A DNA stretch of 64,000 nucleotides from Asterochloris sp. CNOR1 (Eukaryota; Chlorophyta; Trebouxiophyceae; Trebouxiales; Trebouxiaceae). Below are positions 50,301 to 63,358 of the stretch, one piece after another. The stretch spans positions 4,278,001-4,342,000 of the forward strand of contig OZ017747.1 of NCBI GenBank assembly GCA_963969365.1, given 5' to 3'. The notes under the pieces are model-generated. The model was not told where the DNA came from. It saw only the letters and a program-made list of their open reading frames with translations, and made no database searches. Every line of letters begins with the position of its first letter. Positions within the stretch are counted from its first letter, which is position 1. The position numbers and the translations under genes were made by a program.

Positions 50301-53300
50301 CTCTGCCGGATCGGCGCATGCCCACAGTGCTCGTCAGCACCCTTCTGACAGAGGTTCGCGGCTTCTCAGACTTCTGTGCTGAGTTCTTCAAGGTCAGCGC
50401 TTGTCTGTGGCATTTCTCACCATCATGCATCACCCATTCTCCCAATGCTCAGAGGACAATGTTGTATTTGAGCCTGCTGCATATAGCAAAGACGTTGCTT
50501 AGTACTACGCTTTTGGAACATATGAGCAGGCCTTGCTGTCTGGCAACTGACTTGTCACCCTGCAGCTCTACAGTATCACACAGGCTGCACCTGCTACACT
50601 TGGCCGGTCTGTAACCTGCAGGGTTTGCTTGAAGTCCATGAAGCTCTGTAGCGGTGCGGTTTGTGAGCACAAGCATTTGGACAATGGGGCCACTTGACAA
50701 TAACAGTAACAATCTCCCCTGATAACCTTGATCAGAGCTTGAGCCTCTGCTGCAGGCCCTGGGAGATGGCGGCCTTCCCAAGAAGCTGCGCATGGTGGTG
50801 CTGTGCAACAAGCCCTCCTTTGAGTTCAGAGCCTTTCAGGTGTGCCAGAGGCGCAGCTTCTCTGGTTGCTTTGACCTGAAATACAGCAGCTGCTTGCTGG
50901 GCTGGCCTTCAGCTGCCGTCTTGGAGACATCATGCTCAGGGCGTCACCTCTGTCTTCTGGAGACTTGGGCGCCAAGCAGCACAGCAAAAGTATGTGGATG
51001 CCAAGCTGTAACGCCATGCTGTCATCTGGCTCTTGCATTGACGCGCATGGCGCAGGCAGGCAATGCAATTGCCACCCTGCAGGACTGCCATTGCCACCCT
51101 GCAGGACTGCAATTGCCACAGGCAGGATGCTGCAGATGTGAAGAATGGTGCAGAGCAGCTGACAAAGTGCACTTCATGTGCCCTGCAGGAGCTGAATGAA
51201 AAGCGGGTCACCCTGATGGAGGGCAGCGCGCTGAGCGAGCGCGATCTGAACCGAGCCAAGGCGGAGAGCTCCAGCGCGGCCTTTGTGCTGGCTAATCGCT
51301 TCAGCAGCAACTACAAGCAGGAAGACTTGAATGTGCAATTTCAGGTGAGGACCACTGAGCGGCTGGTAGTGTTGAGACCTGAAGCCGCAGTGTGAAGTGC
51401 CAGGGGTTGGGGCAGGTGGTGAAAGTTCGGACCCAGCAACAGCATGTACAGGCAAGCTGCTTGGGCAGGCGCAATTGCTTGAGCTCAGATGTCACTCGTT
51501 GAGTGTGCAGCTCTAGATGAGGGCTCGGGGTGAGGCAGGCAATGCTGCAGGCCAGATGGTTTGTGGTTCTGAACGTGCAGCTTGATGCGGTGGCCTGGGG
51601 TCAGGCAGGAACACTCTCAAGCTGAGTCGTCACTGTTGCTGGATCGTGCAACTTCATGTGCCAAGACAGACTGGTGCCGCAGGCAAGGTTTTCACTGAGG
51701 CTAACTTCTAAGTTCGTCTCAGGGGTATCGCGCCTGTTGCTCTTTCTGTGGAGTGGTCTCAGGGGAGCAGCCAGCAAGAGCACCAGCTGTGGCTCGCACG
51801 TGGCCTGAGTGCATAGCTTCCAGATAGCATGGGTGTCATGAAAAAGCGGCCTTCTTTTCACATGCCAGGCGCTGTGAGCATTGCTGCATGCTGCACGGAA
51901 ACAACTGCTGTTGCAGGTGTGGGCCTGGACTGTGCAGAGCTGCAAAACTTGGTCACTTGCTGATGCAGGTGTGGGCGCTCAAGAGCTACACCAAGTCAGT
52001 GCCGCTGTACATCCAAGTGCTCCAGCGCAGCAGCCTGGCCCTGATTGCCCCATTTCTGGACCCAGAGCAGGACGTCATAGTCAGCGCAGAACAGACGCGG
52101 CACCGTCTGCTGGCGCTGTCCTGCCTCTGCCCAGGGGCATCCACGTTGATTGGTGAGTGCTGCATGGCAAACAATGCCCAGCTGGTTCACCTTGTCTTGC
52201 AGCTCATGTGCTCAGCAGAGACCAGCAGAACCCCTATTTGCAAGTGGGGTGCATCATCGCCCTGCTCCTGTCCTGACGCACCCACTTCGATTAATGAAAC
52301 CCGGGGTGCAAGAGGGTGCTGCATTGCCCTGCCTTGTAGGCTGCCTCCTGTATGGCAAGTTGCCAATGCTCAGCGTGGCAGGTTGCAATGCCAAGTGTTC
52401 AAATGGCACTGAAGAAACATCCCTGGTGCTGCCTTGCTAGCTGCATGGCATGCCTGCATAGCGCTACCTTACTGACAGACTCCCTGTCAAGAAGCCTGTC
52501 CCTGCAGTCACAAGTGCCACACACATGCGCCAACTGGGAAGGAAGCTAGTTGCATCAATGATACCATCTGCTGCATGGTGCTTGCCTGCAGCCAGCCTGA
52601 AAGTTGTGCTGATCAATCCCTGCGCAAGCCAGCCCTGCTCCTCTTTTGCAGAGCAGATGGGCTGCGCCAGCCCCAAGGTGCCATCTGACCCTGTTTCCTC
52701 TGCCAGGGCTTTGTTGGCCAAACATCATGCTGCTCGCCTGCAGCCAAGCAGGAGGAACTTGAGCTTGCCTGCAGTCAACTAGCTGCGAATCAGTGGTGCT
52801 GACACAAGCCTGAGCGTACTACAGCGGCGCACCTCTACGAGACAGTGCTGGCCAGCTTCAACAAGATACACATTTGGTTGTCAGTAAATTTTACACGCAA
52901 TGCCGATGCCACCTGCCTGCAGCTAATCTGCTGCGGACGGTGCTGGTCAGCCCCAGCGCCAGCCAGCGGCGCACCTCTGCGGGGAGGCGCTGGCTGCGCT
53001 CCTACGTGAACGGGTGCGCCTTCAAGGTGTGGAGGACGGCCCTGAACCCTGCGATGGCAGGGAGGCCGTTTGTGGAGGGTGCGGAGTGGCTGCACCGCGC
53101 CTCTGGCCTGGTGCTACTAGGTAGGCCTGGAGAGTTGCTGGCGCGGGTGCAGGTGGCTCACTGCGTAAGGCACGGACGGCTGGTTATGGTAGCTTTGCCT
53201 CCTGCGGCACTGCTTGAACGGGACTGGCTATCCACAGGCCGCCCCTGGGGGACAGCGTGCAGTGCTGCTGTGTGCCAGTTTGCTTGCCCTGTGTCTGCTG

Positions 53301-56300
53301 CAGGTGTCTTCCAGGGCAAGCGAGTTATCCTCAACCCTGGCAGGCGCATGCTGAGCGGCACTGAGACGGCTGTTGTGATTGGCCCCAGCCAGGAGGCGGT
53401 GCATCAGGCCATGCAGGCCCCGTTCACTCCCCCTCGGTATCCACAGGAGGGCACTCCTACAGGCACTGTCAGCCTGGTGAGGCTCAGACATGTTGTGAGG
53501 TGTTCTTATAGCATGTGTGCACATTCTCAAGCAGCAACTTGCAAGGGTCGCAGTGGTGCAGCAAGCTGAAAGGTTTACGAGCACACAGACATCGCTGTGA
53601 GGCACCCCGTGTGGGGGAGCTTAAAGCATGAGGGTGGGGCGCCTCCGGCCCATCTTGGAAGCCCCTACAATGAGTGTTTGGTGGCACCTGCGAACACCCT
53701 CGCGGTCAACAAGCACATGTGGAAGTCTTGACTTACGCATGATAGCGTATGCATGTCCAAGCATGCACACATGCAGGGTGGGGCCACCTTCCTGCTTGAG
53801 CATTGCACATAAACATTCAGAGCGTCCTGCCTGGTGCAGGATGAGGGCGTGTGCATGCTCCATCAGCCCAGAGGCACCACTACACCGGGTCTCGTCCTCC
53901 ATCTGGCTGCAGTTGTCCAGCTGGTGCAGGAGTGAGATGCGTAGATGCTCTTGTAGCACAAGGCCTCACATCGAGCGTCTTCCAGCACCCTGAGTGAGCC
54001 TGAGCCGTGCACGCTGACTTGCAGCAGTCCTTGTTGTATGCAGTCCATACATAAGCATCCCCTGCTTGCTACAGGTCCTTTTCAGGTCTCAGGGGCAGCA
54101 TCACAGAGTGCTACATGACGGCAGCAAGCTGAGAGTGCTCCATTCTGTGCAGGATGAGGAGGTGTTTGTGGATGAGCGCGGCGTCCCCTGCATCCCAACC
54201 ACACTGCTGCGGTCCGAAACAGACTCCTATGACGGGGACGATGATGATGTGCTGTGCGTGCCATATGGCCAGGATGGCCCCACTGTGGCCCCAGCAAACC
54301 CTAGCGGCAACGGGTCACAAGGTAGTGCTGGGCTGCATGGCTTTGCTGACAGGCACTGATAGCCACACACCGCCAGGTGCTGTCAAGCTGCCCAGAGCTG
54401 CCGTTCAGGATGCTGTGGGGTTGCATGATCTGCCCCAGCTTTGTTGGGCACCGCCAGCTGGCACCTCTGGCTGGCTCTGGCAAACTCTTCTGTTCCAGCT
54501 GCTCGTTATTTCTTTACGCTCTATTTACTCTGCATTCTTGCCGCAAGCTCAAGTTGTATGGCGCAATGCAGCCCACAGAGGTGCTTTCTTGGAGTCCGCT
54601 GGCGCCCTCTCTGCGCCCTGGGCCTGGAACCACATCAGAATGTGTCGTCGCTGTGCTCTCGCAGTTGACTCACCGGCGGCGGGTTCCCATGCAGAGGAGC
54701 GCTCCAGCAGCGGCCAGGCAGCGCCCGCCCCCACGCCCATCCAGCTGTCTGCAGCTGACGTCGAGCGTCTGCGGCGGCGACGAAGGCGGCGGCGCTTTGC
54801 CCAGAAGCAGGTGCGTCATGCTGAGCGCTGGCGCGTGGCATCGTGTTCTGCACCGCGTCATGCATGGCTCTGAGGACCCTTGCTCCCAGCAGGGTGCAGC
54901 ATGCTGCAGCCAGGCTTGCTGTTGGTTGCTGTTAGTTATGCACCGTAGAGCACCGCACTCAAGGCCCCTGCAGCATGCTGCTGAAAGAGCTCGCCTGCAC
55001 GAGCCACTGCTGCTGCAAGCAGTGCGCTCTGCTCCCAGGTAAACGTGGAAGCTGCCTTTCACCGGTATCCTGTTTGGGTGCACAACCCAAGGTGGGACAC
55101 AGCCTGACTGCTGGCCACAGGGAAAGTGCTCATCGCAGCCAGAATTTAAGAGCAACACATGAGCAGTCCAATGCCTGGCCTGCAGCGTGGCTCTTTTGCA
55201 GCGGGGTGGCAGCACCCAATTTATCATCGCCCTTGGCTGCCCTGATCTCAGCTGATTGAGCAGCGGTGTCTGTACTTCAGGCCTGCAATAGACTCGATAA
55301 TGGCTGCTGCACATGCCTCACCTGCAGGGCACCCTGTATGGCCACTCTGGAAAGGCAGAGTGCCCCGGGCCCTGTGTTCACAACTGGCATGAGCGACAGC
55401 CCACCCTGAAATGACACAACACATTGCAAAGCGTTTGTGCGAGGCCAATGCGTGAGCACTCTGCACCCTGCCTGCACAGCGCCTGCGCCTGGAACAGGTA
55501 CAGCACTCGGCTGGCCGGTATTGTCCAAGGACAGCACAATACTCCACTGTTGCGCCTGCAGGGCACCCGCGCCTGGGTCGGGTACAGCATTCAGCTGGCC
55601 AACTTGGTCTGAGGCCAGTGAGCAATCCACTGCTTTGCCTGCAGGGCCCACGTGCCCTGGAGGGGTACAGCACTCAGCTGGCCACATTTGCCTGGCGCAC
55701 AGGGACAGACAGCTTTGATGATGACATGGACGTCTTCGGGGAGGAGGGCAGCAGCTCCTCAGGTGAGCTTGTTGCAGCGTCATGTCTTGTTCTGACCATG
55801 CCTGTAGAAAGCATTGGCACTCACAGCAGCATATCAGACCTTCTGTATGACGTTGCACACCCAAGCACATGGGAGGGGGCCATACAGCAGCTTGCCAGGG
55901 ACTTGCAGCATTGCTCTTGGACTGGCGTTGTCTGCCCGACGCCCCACGTGAGGCCTTCCTCTCGGAGCACATCAACTTGTGTGCATGCTCCTAAGCAAAG
56001 AGACACTTTGAAAGGATGGCAGGCTGAAGTGGGCAAGGCTTGCAGCAGCTTCTTGGATGGGTTATGGCGGCTGTTGTCACGGCGCTGCAGAACCCAGCGT
56101 CGGGTCAGCAGCTTTGCAAAGAGTTTCAATGGCAGCAGGATGGGCCGCATTGCAGAAGTGGGCTGCCACTGGTGCAGCAAAGCAGACGCTCAGCCTTGAC
56201 AGACCTCAATCATGGCTGCTGCAGATGAGGAAGAGTTTGCCATGGAGCCACCAACCCCGGAGTCTGAATTTGCCCGCAGCCTCATGGATAATGCCGTCAA

Positions 56301-59300
56301 CCACTTTGACCTTAGCACGTACAAGTACGTCGTGCAATACCCAATCATCTGTGCCCATATTGTAAGCATGTCAAGCTGTGCAGCATGCCCTGTCTTTGGT
56401 GCTAGGCCTGCAGGCTTGAGACTTCTTGACCTGCCAATTTCCCTAAGGTCCACCTGTGGGAACACCTGGCAACTTGCGCGCTACAGAGCTTGCATGCTTC
56501 TATCCAAAGAGACAGGTCTCCCTTGTGTTAAAAGCCATCCTGACCTACGCTGCAGGCAGATCAGCAGTGACACTGGCAACCTGGCGTGGCACTTTGGCGA
56601 CGTCAATGGCATGCCCGGTAGCACTGCTGCCCTCAGGATGCCCGCCTTCTGGTCTGAGGACCAGCCAGCCCCAGACTCTCAGCCTTCTGTCCAGGCAAGC
56701 CATTGTGTGGTCCTAGCTCGTGCAGCCGAGCACCTCTTCAGCGGCATCTAGGAGGCTGGAGTTTGCAAGTCGCTAGACATGTGCCAAAGGATCTAGACAG
56801 CTGCCTCAGCTACAAAAATAGACTGCTCAGTCACCTAGAGTCAGTTTGGCAGCGTCTCCTCCACTGCCTAGGACATTCATGTGCTGAAACCCAATCTGTT
56901 GCTGCCTTCTGTAGATCTCTCAGACACTGGCTGCCCTGCCTGCAGCCCTCTTCTCAGGAACCCAGTCAGTCTCAGACCTCGAACCCCTCAGCTGCTCAGC
57001 CAACCCCCTCTTCCTCCACCCCTTCCCAGTCAGCTCCCCAAAGTTTGCACCAGAGAGCACTTGAGCGCGCGGCCACCAGGGCCAGCCAGAGCTTGCAGGC
57101 ATCCCACAGTGAGTAATCATGCATGGCCTGGGGCCATGGGCATTTCTGTTTTTCCAATCTAGTAAAGATGCGCACAGCGGCTGCTTGTGACCAGCCCCAG
57201 AGTTCAGGGAAGTTGGGCCTTGGCTGTACCATAGTTGACCTGCAATCAAGAACCAATCCCCGACCAAATGTCCCCCTGAAGCTGGCCGTGTGGATGTGCA
57301 GCAGTCCCAGGTGGACATCCAGGCAGTCACACCACTGACACTCATGGGTGGCCAGACGTGCTGGCCAGTGCAGAGCTGGACCCTGAGCCTCTGGTGCCGG
57401 GGCGGTCCATGACACAGGTGTGTCATGCTCGTTTCTCTGTTGCAAATAGGCCATGCTTCATCGCCTGCAACGCTCTTCTGGAGAGCATGTGTCTCTGTCT
57501 GCTTGGGGACCACTGACATTACTGTAGTCAAACATGTCACGATCTTGATTCTGTCATCTTCTGACTGGCGGCACCTGTCAATGAGCAGGGAGTTCCCAAA
57601 TGTCTGTTTGCTAAGTGTACAAGCCCCAGATGAGGCGCCCTGAGGGAGCATCAGCGTCTGTTGCGCCAATGGGACCATTGATGAAAGACCCCTTAATTCT
57701 ATTTGCAGGAATTCTTCCCTTGTGTGCAGGCTTCTCTGTGGCACTCTGCCCTTTACAGACCGCTGTCAGCTCCGCCAAGCTGTGCCATCAATGCTGGTTT
57801 TCTTGTGCGGCCCCAGGCTGGGACATCAGTATTGAATGCTCTTTGCAGCACACTTGATGTCGTGCCAGGCTGTGCCATGAACTGCTTGTGTTCTACGCAG
57901 ACCCCTCCTGGGGCACAAGGAAGTGTATAGCTGAAAGCATACCTATTCTACATGTGCCAGGCTTGGCCTCAACTTCTGCAGGCCCCCGCTGGGGCGCCCT
58001 GGCCCAGGCCATCGCACGACGAGGATAATGAGGAGCATGTGAGCGCAGGCGCCAGCAGCAGCACCACTGTGTCAGAGCTGGTGGCCATGCGTGATGCCCC
58101 TCAGGAGGTGGGTCTGCTGCACCGATGTGGTGCGGTGCAACACGTGGCAGGCCAGGCAAGGCTCTGTCTGCGCAACCTGGCTTAAGGCTGTACTGGGTAT
58201 AGCCTTTGCTTTCACCAGCCCTGTTACCTGGGCCGACACCATTATGAATGGTGGAGATCAGTGGTAGAGATCAGGTGAACGCAGATGCCGCCAGCAGCAT
58301 CGCTGTGTCTCAGCTGGTGGCCATGCTGAACTCAGCTCAGAGATAAGCAGGAGAGCTGCAGGGGCAGCTGGAGTTGGCTGCCATTTGCAGAGCGGCTTGC
58401 TGCATGGAGCTGAACGCACATGTGCAGTTGCTTGAGTGGGCCTGTGCACAGGAGCTTCGCACGTCATGTCGCATCCAGCACTACCAGCAGCACCTCTGTG
58501 TCCGAGGCTACATGTCATCTGAGAGGTGGCTCATGTTAACTCTGCTGTGCCTTGATGTTTGTCATCTTGAATCGTGCATATGTTCACTGCAAGTCAGACA
58601 GGCATCACTCCGGGTACCTGCAACAAATATGAATTTGATGGTCAAACTAATCTGCACGGCCACCCCTTGCAGGTCAAGGGCGCAGAGAAGATCAGCGGCC
58701 TGCAGAACCACGTCATCGTCTGTGGCGCAGAGGAGAGCCTGCTGAGCTTTGTGGAGCAGCTGAGACGCTGTGACCCACGGGAGACGCCTGTTGTGGTGCT
58801 GCACCCCCGCTTCCCCAAGAACTGGAGCCAGCTGCACCAGCGCTTCAAGTCCCTGTTCTATATCCAGGTGGGCAAGCAGCGCTGCTTGAACCTGTGACGC
58901 TGCAGAGACTGAGGGATGTTCTCGATCAGTTTGTGATGATCTAGGGAAGCAACTCCTTGTGTACCAGGACTGGAGCATAGGGGGATGCCTTGTAGAAGAT
59001 GCAGGGACGAGGTGCACCTGCCTTTTTCCAACAATTGGGATCAGCTGCACCAGTGCTTTAGGAGCCCTGTTCCACGCCCAGGGGGGCAGGTAGTGCTGTT
59101 CTGGGCATCGAAGGTCAAGTTGGTCAGTGGATGTGCCATGCTGGTCAGGTCCACTCAGGCGGGCAGGCAGTGGTGCTGAATTGACTTGACTTTTGTACAT
59201 TTGAGAAGCAACGTTCTAGCAATATTGTTTGCTCTATGGCAGCCTACCTTGCATTGTGGGGGTTTAAGGTAGTGCCTTGTTGATGATGCTGGGAGGACAT

Positions 59301-62300
59301 GTACCTCATGTAACTGCTACATGCGAGCAGCTGCACCACAGGTGCAAGTCTGATGTCTGTGCAGCATTGAGTAAGTGTGAAAGATGAGTGAGCATCACAG
59401 GACAACCCCCACCGGGTGCTGCAGGGCGAGCATAGCAGCGCTGTGCCGTGCTGTGCTGTGCTGTGCTGCAGAAACGTGTGGATAAGGGCATTCTTTGGGC
59501 GGGCACACAACTCTATGGTGCAATCAGGAATGAAAGAGTTTTTCTTCCCTTGCTGCAGGGTGAGCCCAGCGACAGCGCTGCACTGCGAGGGGCGCGAGCC
59601 TCCTCCGCAAGGGCGCTGGTCTTCTTGGCGCATGCCCAGCGGCCAGTGAAGGTGAGGCAGAGTCATGCATGTGTACAAGCTGCAAAGGAACAGCCAGCAC
59701 CATGGAGTGCGACATCGCTCCCTGTTCAGGATGTGGGCACATTCTTGGCTCCTTCGGTTCCTCATTGCATAGCAGCCACACTTGAACTTACTGTTAGACT
59801 GGCTGCTTCTAGGGTTGCACACTGCAAGGGCATGGGGCCTGGATTTGCACAAGGCTGAAAGATGTGGTGGACACCCAGTATGCGGCTAGAGGGGTCGTCG
59901 TATTGGGAAACGACAGCCTAGCACACCCCAGCAAGTCAGAAACGGCATGGATAGCCTGTGCTGGCCAAGCTGTCTTCTAGAGTCACTGAAGTCTTGACAC
60001 AGACGTTCAGCAGTGAAACAATCTGAGCAACACCCTCAGGTGCAACTTCTTGCAAGGTCAGGTGACTTGGCTGCTGGGGATGTGTGACCTAGAAGATTTT
60101 TCATCAGCGAGCTGGGAAGATGTCTTCACAGGCAGGCCGGGGACTTTCAGTGCTCTGCACGCCCTCCAGTCATGTCTCTGCTGGGCATTGCAGGCATGGC
60201 CTGCAGGAGAGCAGGATCATGCTGTTGGCCGCCAGCTCGATATGCTGCCGAACATGCTGACTGACTGCGGGCGTGCTGTGCACTGCTGGATGAAAGCGGG
60301 CCCTGCTGTGCACTGCTGAAGAAGCGTGCATTGCAGGAATCACAGGTCCACCAAATACACCAGCTACACTAAGCATGTGCAATGGGTGCACACCCATGTG
60401 GACTGCGGCACTGCTAAGCACTGCAGGCTGCAGATGAGGTGAAGAACAATGGGGGACCCACCTCAGGACTCTCACACCTTATCACTTGCCTCTGATGACC
60501 CACCCTGTCACTGCTGTGCTGCTGCAGGTCGCCGATGAGCTGGAGGACATGGGGGACAGCTACCTGAGCACCAGCCGCGCAGCTGTCCTGGCAGATGCTG
60601 AGGCCCTGCTGACCTGCTACGGCGTGGGCGAGTGAGCGTGCCTTGTGGTTCAAGGCATCATGTGGGGTCACGGCAGTTCTGAGAGCTTGTTGCATCAAAG
60701 GTTGCCTGGACAGTTTTGATGTGCGGGCCAAAAGGAGCAGGTCAAGGGAGTGCCTGGTTGATGCTGAGGCCCTCCTGACCTGCTATGGCATTGGCGAGTG
60801 AGCCTGCAGTGGGCATGGGACAAAGTGGCATGCCAGATGTTGTTGGGATGGGGGGACGCCATGCAATGCAAGGCATCAGTGGCATCACTGCACTTCTGAG
60901 GGCTGGGTGCCGCAAAGGTTCTGTTGCAAAGAGATGATCACGTGCGGGCCAAAGGGAGCAGGTCAAGAGAGTGTCTGGCAGATGCTGACGCTCTGCTGCC
61001 CTGCTCTGGTGCTGGCACGTGAGCCTGCATGGGCTGTGCAGATGCGCACAGAGCTGTGCTAAGGCTGTTTGGCTGCACAGTATCGACAGGGTCACGCCCA
61101 CTTAGGTGGCAGGTGCGCCGGCTGAGTGGCTTCCACGCTGGACTGCCACTCAGCCGGCTGCCTCTGCTGCTTCACACTGCCTGTGGGCACACAGGCAGTG
61201 TCCTCATTCACACAGCTTCGACCTGCTTGTGATGTCTGCAGGGAATCTGGCGCCGAGCTGCTGCATGCTGTGGTGGAGCTGTGCTTCACCTCCTCGGTCC
61301 GCTTCCTGCAGCCGGGCCTGCTGCTGAAGGTGAGGCGGGTGCAGCTGTGTGGCTCTGCTGCAGTGCTGGATCCAGAGTGGGGTGCGCTGGGCAGTGCAGT
61401 GGGTCAGTTTCCCTGGCATGGAATGGATTCCTACACTTTGTGTTTTACATTTCATATTCTGTCTCTCCAGGTGAAGTGACTGGAAAAGTAGTCCCAGCCA
61501 CCCCTGGCATCGATAGTGCTTTGCAGGATGCGCTCTGCAGGTGGCTCACCATGCAGCCTTTGCTCTGTGTTCGAGTTCTTCTTACTTCGCGTCTCATTCG
61601 AGGCAGTGTGAAAAGCTTGTCTGCAGGCCCTGGCACACAGCTCCAGGTGGGAGTCGCTGTTTGCAGCGCACCGTCAGAAACTGCATGCTGGGCTTTTCTG
61701 CTCAGTTGAGCTTGCTCAGCTGCAGATTGCTCAGCTGCAGGAGCCCTGTAAGGTCCAAATTTAAGCTTATCGAGGTCTACCTTGATGCCTGCAAGATGAT
61801 TGCGGAAGCGCAGAAGCCGCAAATTGTGCAAGGGCAGCCTCTGACCTGCACCCAAGCTGCACAGGGGCCCAGTGCTTGCCGGCTGCTGCAGGGCAACATG
61901 AGCGCTGAGGAGCTGGCCGGCGGCCTGAGTGGAGGCCCACGCAAGAGCTGGCTGATGCGCAAGCGCCAGGAGAAGGCCGCCATGAAGGAGGGCCTGGCCG
62001 AGTGGCAGGCCAATCCCTACTTCTGTGCAGGGCGAGTGACGGTGCGCTGCATGCAAGCCCTGGAGCTGGCTCTTAGGGTATGTACAGAGCAGTGAGCTAG
62101 CCAAATTGCCAGCCGACCCCTGCTTCTCCGCAATCACAATCACAATCACAGTATGTCAGTACTGAGAATCACAGCGATGGGGCCCTGGGGCTCCCTCCCA
62201 GCACCTCTGTGGTCTCAGCAGCCTGCACAGAGGGCTGCATGTCACGCATGTGTGCCGGACTCCGTCCCGCAAAATCCCCAGATGTGGGCCTGTGCGTGAG

Positions 62301-63358
62301 CCATGCTGCTGGCCAACTTTCTCAAACAATGGGGCGTTTCACGTGTTATTGCATCCGAACAGACTGGTGAAATCAGGTTGAGCTTTCCCAGTTAGTCTGA
62401 CATGTGGCCACATTCATGGACGCCCTCATTACCTAGAGCAGAGATCCTGGCCACATGACCTTGCTGTGAGTGTCCCCTTGCTGTGCCTTGCCTTTGAATG
62501 GGGCCTGCCTTTGCCATCCTGCAGGGGGCAGCCGTGATGAGCAAGGTGGCTCATATTGTCTCCTGCCATCCTTGCCATGTGGACTGGCCAATTTTATGGG
62601 CTTGCTCCTACATGCAGGTGCCAGCCCTGGTGCTCGCTTTGGCCCCGCACTGCCTCCAAGTCTTTTGATGTTGCAGGGCATGTTGCACACAGTTGTGTTT
62701 ATCTGTGTTCAGGTGCCGGCTCTGATGGACACGGTGGCCTGCCAGTGCTTCATCAACCGCGGCATGCTGACTGACCTGCTGACCGAGCTGGCGGGAGACG
62801 ATGGGCGCTCAGGCAGGACACTAGCTTAGTGCATTGTCAGTGGGGATGCAAGGCGTGCAGCGCTGCATCTGATTGCCCTCAGCACTCCTCAAGCTGACAG
62901 CTACAGCCTCACTGTGATGCTGCTATGCGGTGGGCGTCTTCGCAGCTGAATTGCTGACCATTCAGCTGTGAGAAAGAATCAGCACAGACTCTGTCTGTGA
63001 CAATGGCATTCAGGTCTTGCGGCCCCTGCCACACTCTTGCGTTGATGCTTGCGTCGGGTGTCAAGCTGGCCGCACGCATTGCAAACCAGTTGCAAGCCTG
63101 CCTGCCTGATCTGCAGGGGGCGCCATGCTGCGCCAGATTCCGGTGCCCCCCGAGATGGTTGGGCGCTCCTATGGCGAGCTGGTCACGCGCCTGACTTTGC
63201 ACCGCAAGCTGGTCCCGTTGGGGCTGTACCGCCGAAAGAGCGAGAACGCGGCGTGGCGCCTGCGCTTTGTGGTGACCAACCCCCCCGCCCACGAGCGGCT
63301 GGAGCCAGAGGATCAGATCTTTGTGCTGCGCGAGCGAGGGGGGGCCTGGCTGGCCTAG
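47398..63358 (+). CDS. Slo/BK-type potassium channel with two RCK domains
   Basis: Twenty-six exons join in phase to 1,330 aa: 47398-47664, 47880-48098, 48828-48985, 49361-49514, 49826-50030, 50298-50392, 50756-50839, 51189-51344, 51969-52152, 52923-53120, 53304-53476, 54075-54321, 54665-54810, 55645-55762, 56225-56324, 56556-56694, 56946-57108, 57323-57417, 57982-58107, 58673-58867, 59559-59651, 60528-60631, 61242-61329, 61892-62035, 62713-62812, 63117-63358. Residues 1-89 are Arg/Ser/Ala-rich, transit-peptide-like. S1-S4 follow (RWFKILRALRVLRI as voltage sensor), then filter TVGYGD at 288-293. RCK1 (about 340-530) has VVLCNKPSFEF, FVLANRF and a GAST..ANLL stretch aligning with BK. An acidic, Pro/Ser-rich linker (about 600-1010) precedes RCK2 (NHVIVCGAEE; end RFVVTNPPAHERLEPEDQIF). 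No acidic calcium bowl is visible; a basic segment (WLMRKRQEKAAMK) lies there. Introns after 56694 and 62812 use GC donors; the latter is weak. Confidence 0.93.
55441..55683. repeat. Three ~80-bp tandem copies of a Slo exon 5' edge and acceptor
   Basis: Copies 55441-55516, 55521-55600 and 55601-55683 share GCCTGCAGGGC(A/C)C, a CGCGCCTGG-like stretch and GGTACAGCA.TC.GCTGGCC. The third contains the real acceptor at 55644. The first two are upstream decoys, the second with an intact CTGCAG acceptor. Confidence 0.9.
58274..58345. repeat. Decayed copy of the Slo exon 57982-58107 3' half
   Basis: GCCGCCAGCAGCATCGCTGT, then GTCTCAGCTGGTGGCCATG mirrors the exon's GCGCCAGCAGCAGCACCACT, then GTGTCAGAGCTGGTGGCCAT. 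A weaker third match lies near 58480. Upstream, the acceptor side of the same exon is also copied: CCCCAGGCTGGG (57824) and CGCAGACCCCTCCTGGGGC (57896) precede the real CTGCAGGCCCCCGCTGGGGC. Confidence 0.75.
59027..59083. repeat. Decayed copy of the Slo RCK2 exon 3' edge
   Basis: TCCAACAATTGGGATCAGCT, then GCACCAGTGCTTTAGGAGCC, then CTGTTCCACGCCCAGG copies the exon 58673-58867 end, which reads CCCAAGAACTGGAGCCAGCT, GCACCAGCGCTTCAAGTCC, CTGTTCTATATCCAGG. It lies about 215 bp into the next intron. Confidence 0.8.
59441..59467. repeat. CTGTG pentamer microsatellite
   Basis: CTGTG, CCGTG, then several CTGTG units in a Slo intron upstream of the exon at 59559. Confidence 0.9.
60590..61030. repeat. 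Three tandem copies of a Slo exon 3' edge and donor
   Basis: The real exon end (to 60631) reads GATGCTGAGGCCCTGCTGAC, CTGCTACGGCGTGGGCGA|GTGAGC. Copies end near 60801 (DAEALLTCYGIGE) and 61021 (DADALLPCSGAGT), each with a GTGAGC donor. The second and third units also share GTGCGGGCCAAA.GGAGCAGG and TCAAG.GAGTG. Unit lengths are about 160 and 222 bp. Confidence 0.9.
62131..62151. repeat. CAATCA hexamer microsatellite
   Basis: About 3.5 units of CAATCA in the Slo intron following the exon ending at 62035. Confidence 0.9.

Noticed and set aside
47398-63358. CASTOR/POLLUX-type or Shaker/SKOR-type channel as an alternative name
   Set aside because: The GYGD filter, two RCK domains and the RFVVTNPP C-terminal motif align with Slo/BK; there are no cyclic-nucleotide or ankyrin domains, and the filter is not that of CASTOR.
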